The position numbers and the translations under genes were made by a program. From a bacterium (GTDB lineage Bacteria; BMS3Abin14), in the NCBI GenBank assembly GCA_022865845.1, contig JALHUC010000622.1, forward strand, positions 1 to 5,779: DNA of 5,779 nucleotides, written 5' to 3'. This document shows positions 5,751 through 5,779 of this stretch, one piece after another. Positions within the stretch are counted from its first letter, which is position 1. Every line of letters starts with the position of its first letter. The notes beneath the pieces were generated by a model. It searched no databases and was not told the DNA's origin. It was given only the letters and a program-made list of their open reading frames with translations.

Positions 5751-5779
5751 GTCATTCCGGGCCGAGACCCGGAATCCAG
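5751..5779. repeat. Dispersed palindromic repeat of the GTCATTCCGGG...CCCGGAATCCAG type (reaches the window edge)
   Basis: ATTCCGGG (5754-5761) pairs perfectly with CCCGGAAT (5768-5775) around a 6-base loop, CCGAGA. The sequence resembles a very common intergenic palindromic repeat whose consensus runs CTGGATTCCGG...CCGGAATGAC on the other strand. It follows directly on the preceding element, a pairing often seen with such repeats. It may continue beyond the window. Confidence 0.6.

Noticed and set aside
5486..5755. Minus-strand 89-codon open frame ending with a 4-base overlap of the mtnA start
   Set aside because: Its translation runs through the palindromic repeats, the CCAAAGN and AGAATGN heptamers and the purine hairpin, has no ribosome binding site and resembles no protein family. 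The TGA overlap with mtnA is a by-product of the TTGAGC start.
5490..5779. CRISPR array or transfer RNA in the right-hand non-coding region
   Set aside because: The repeats are 7 bases long without spacers, and no cloverleaf or conserved tRNA T-arm sequence is visible.

Overview
The window looks like an ordinary chromosomal stretch of a moderately GC-rich Gram-negative bacterium. I lean towards a deltaproteobacterium-like lineage (Desulfobacterota or relatives), because of the proteobacterial-style two-domain GlnE, the Escherichia coli-like IlvE and PolA motifs, and the kinds of short dispersed repeats between genes. That placement is inference. All real genes lie on the minus strand and read from the right end of the window to the left.

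In transcription order the layout is as follows. (1) About 290 bases at the right end hold no gene but are dense in short repeats: a partial pair of palindromic dispersed repeats (5704-5779), four CCAAAGN heptamers (5674-5701), AGAATGN heptamers (5616-5636) and a polypurine/polypyrimidine hairpin (5515-5561). (2) mtnA (4434-5489), methylthioribose-1-phosphate isomerase of methionine salvage, starts at a TTG codon behind a strong ribosome binding site. (3) glnE (1319-4423), the two-headed adenylylating and deadenylylating enzyme that controls glutamine synthetase, starts 10 bases after mtnA stops. (4) A 106-base gap holds a clear hairpin right next to the ilvE ribosome binding site. (5) ilvE (292-1212) is a fold-type IV branched-chain aminotransferase. 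(6) A 181-base purine-rich gap carries inverted arrays of a GGAATAG heptamer. (7) The first 36 codons of polA (DNA polymerase I) run off the left end (positions 1-110).

The three complete genes belong to amino-acid and nitrogen metabolism. MtnA recycles the thiomethyl group of methionine. GlnE sets glutamine synthetase activity in response to nitrogen status. IlvE moves amino groups between glutamate and the branched-chain amino acids. mtnA and glnE are very probably one transcription unit. ilvE may be read through from glnE or have its own promoter, and polA is probably separate. I find no new defence, mobile or biosynthetic system. The unusual content is in the intergenic DNA, where three different motifs repeat with a strict 7-base period and three separate hairpins occur.
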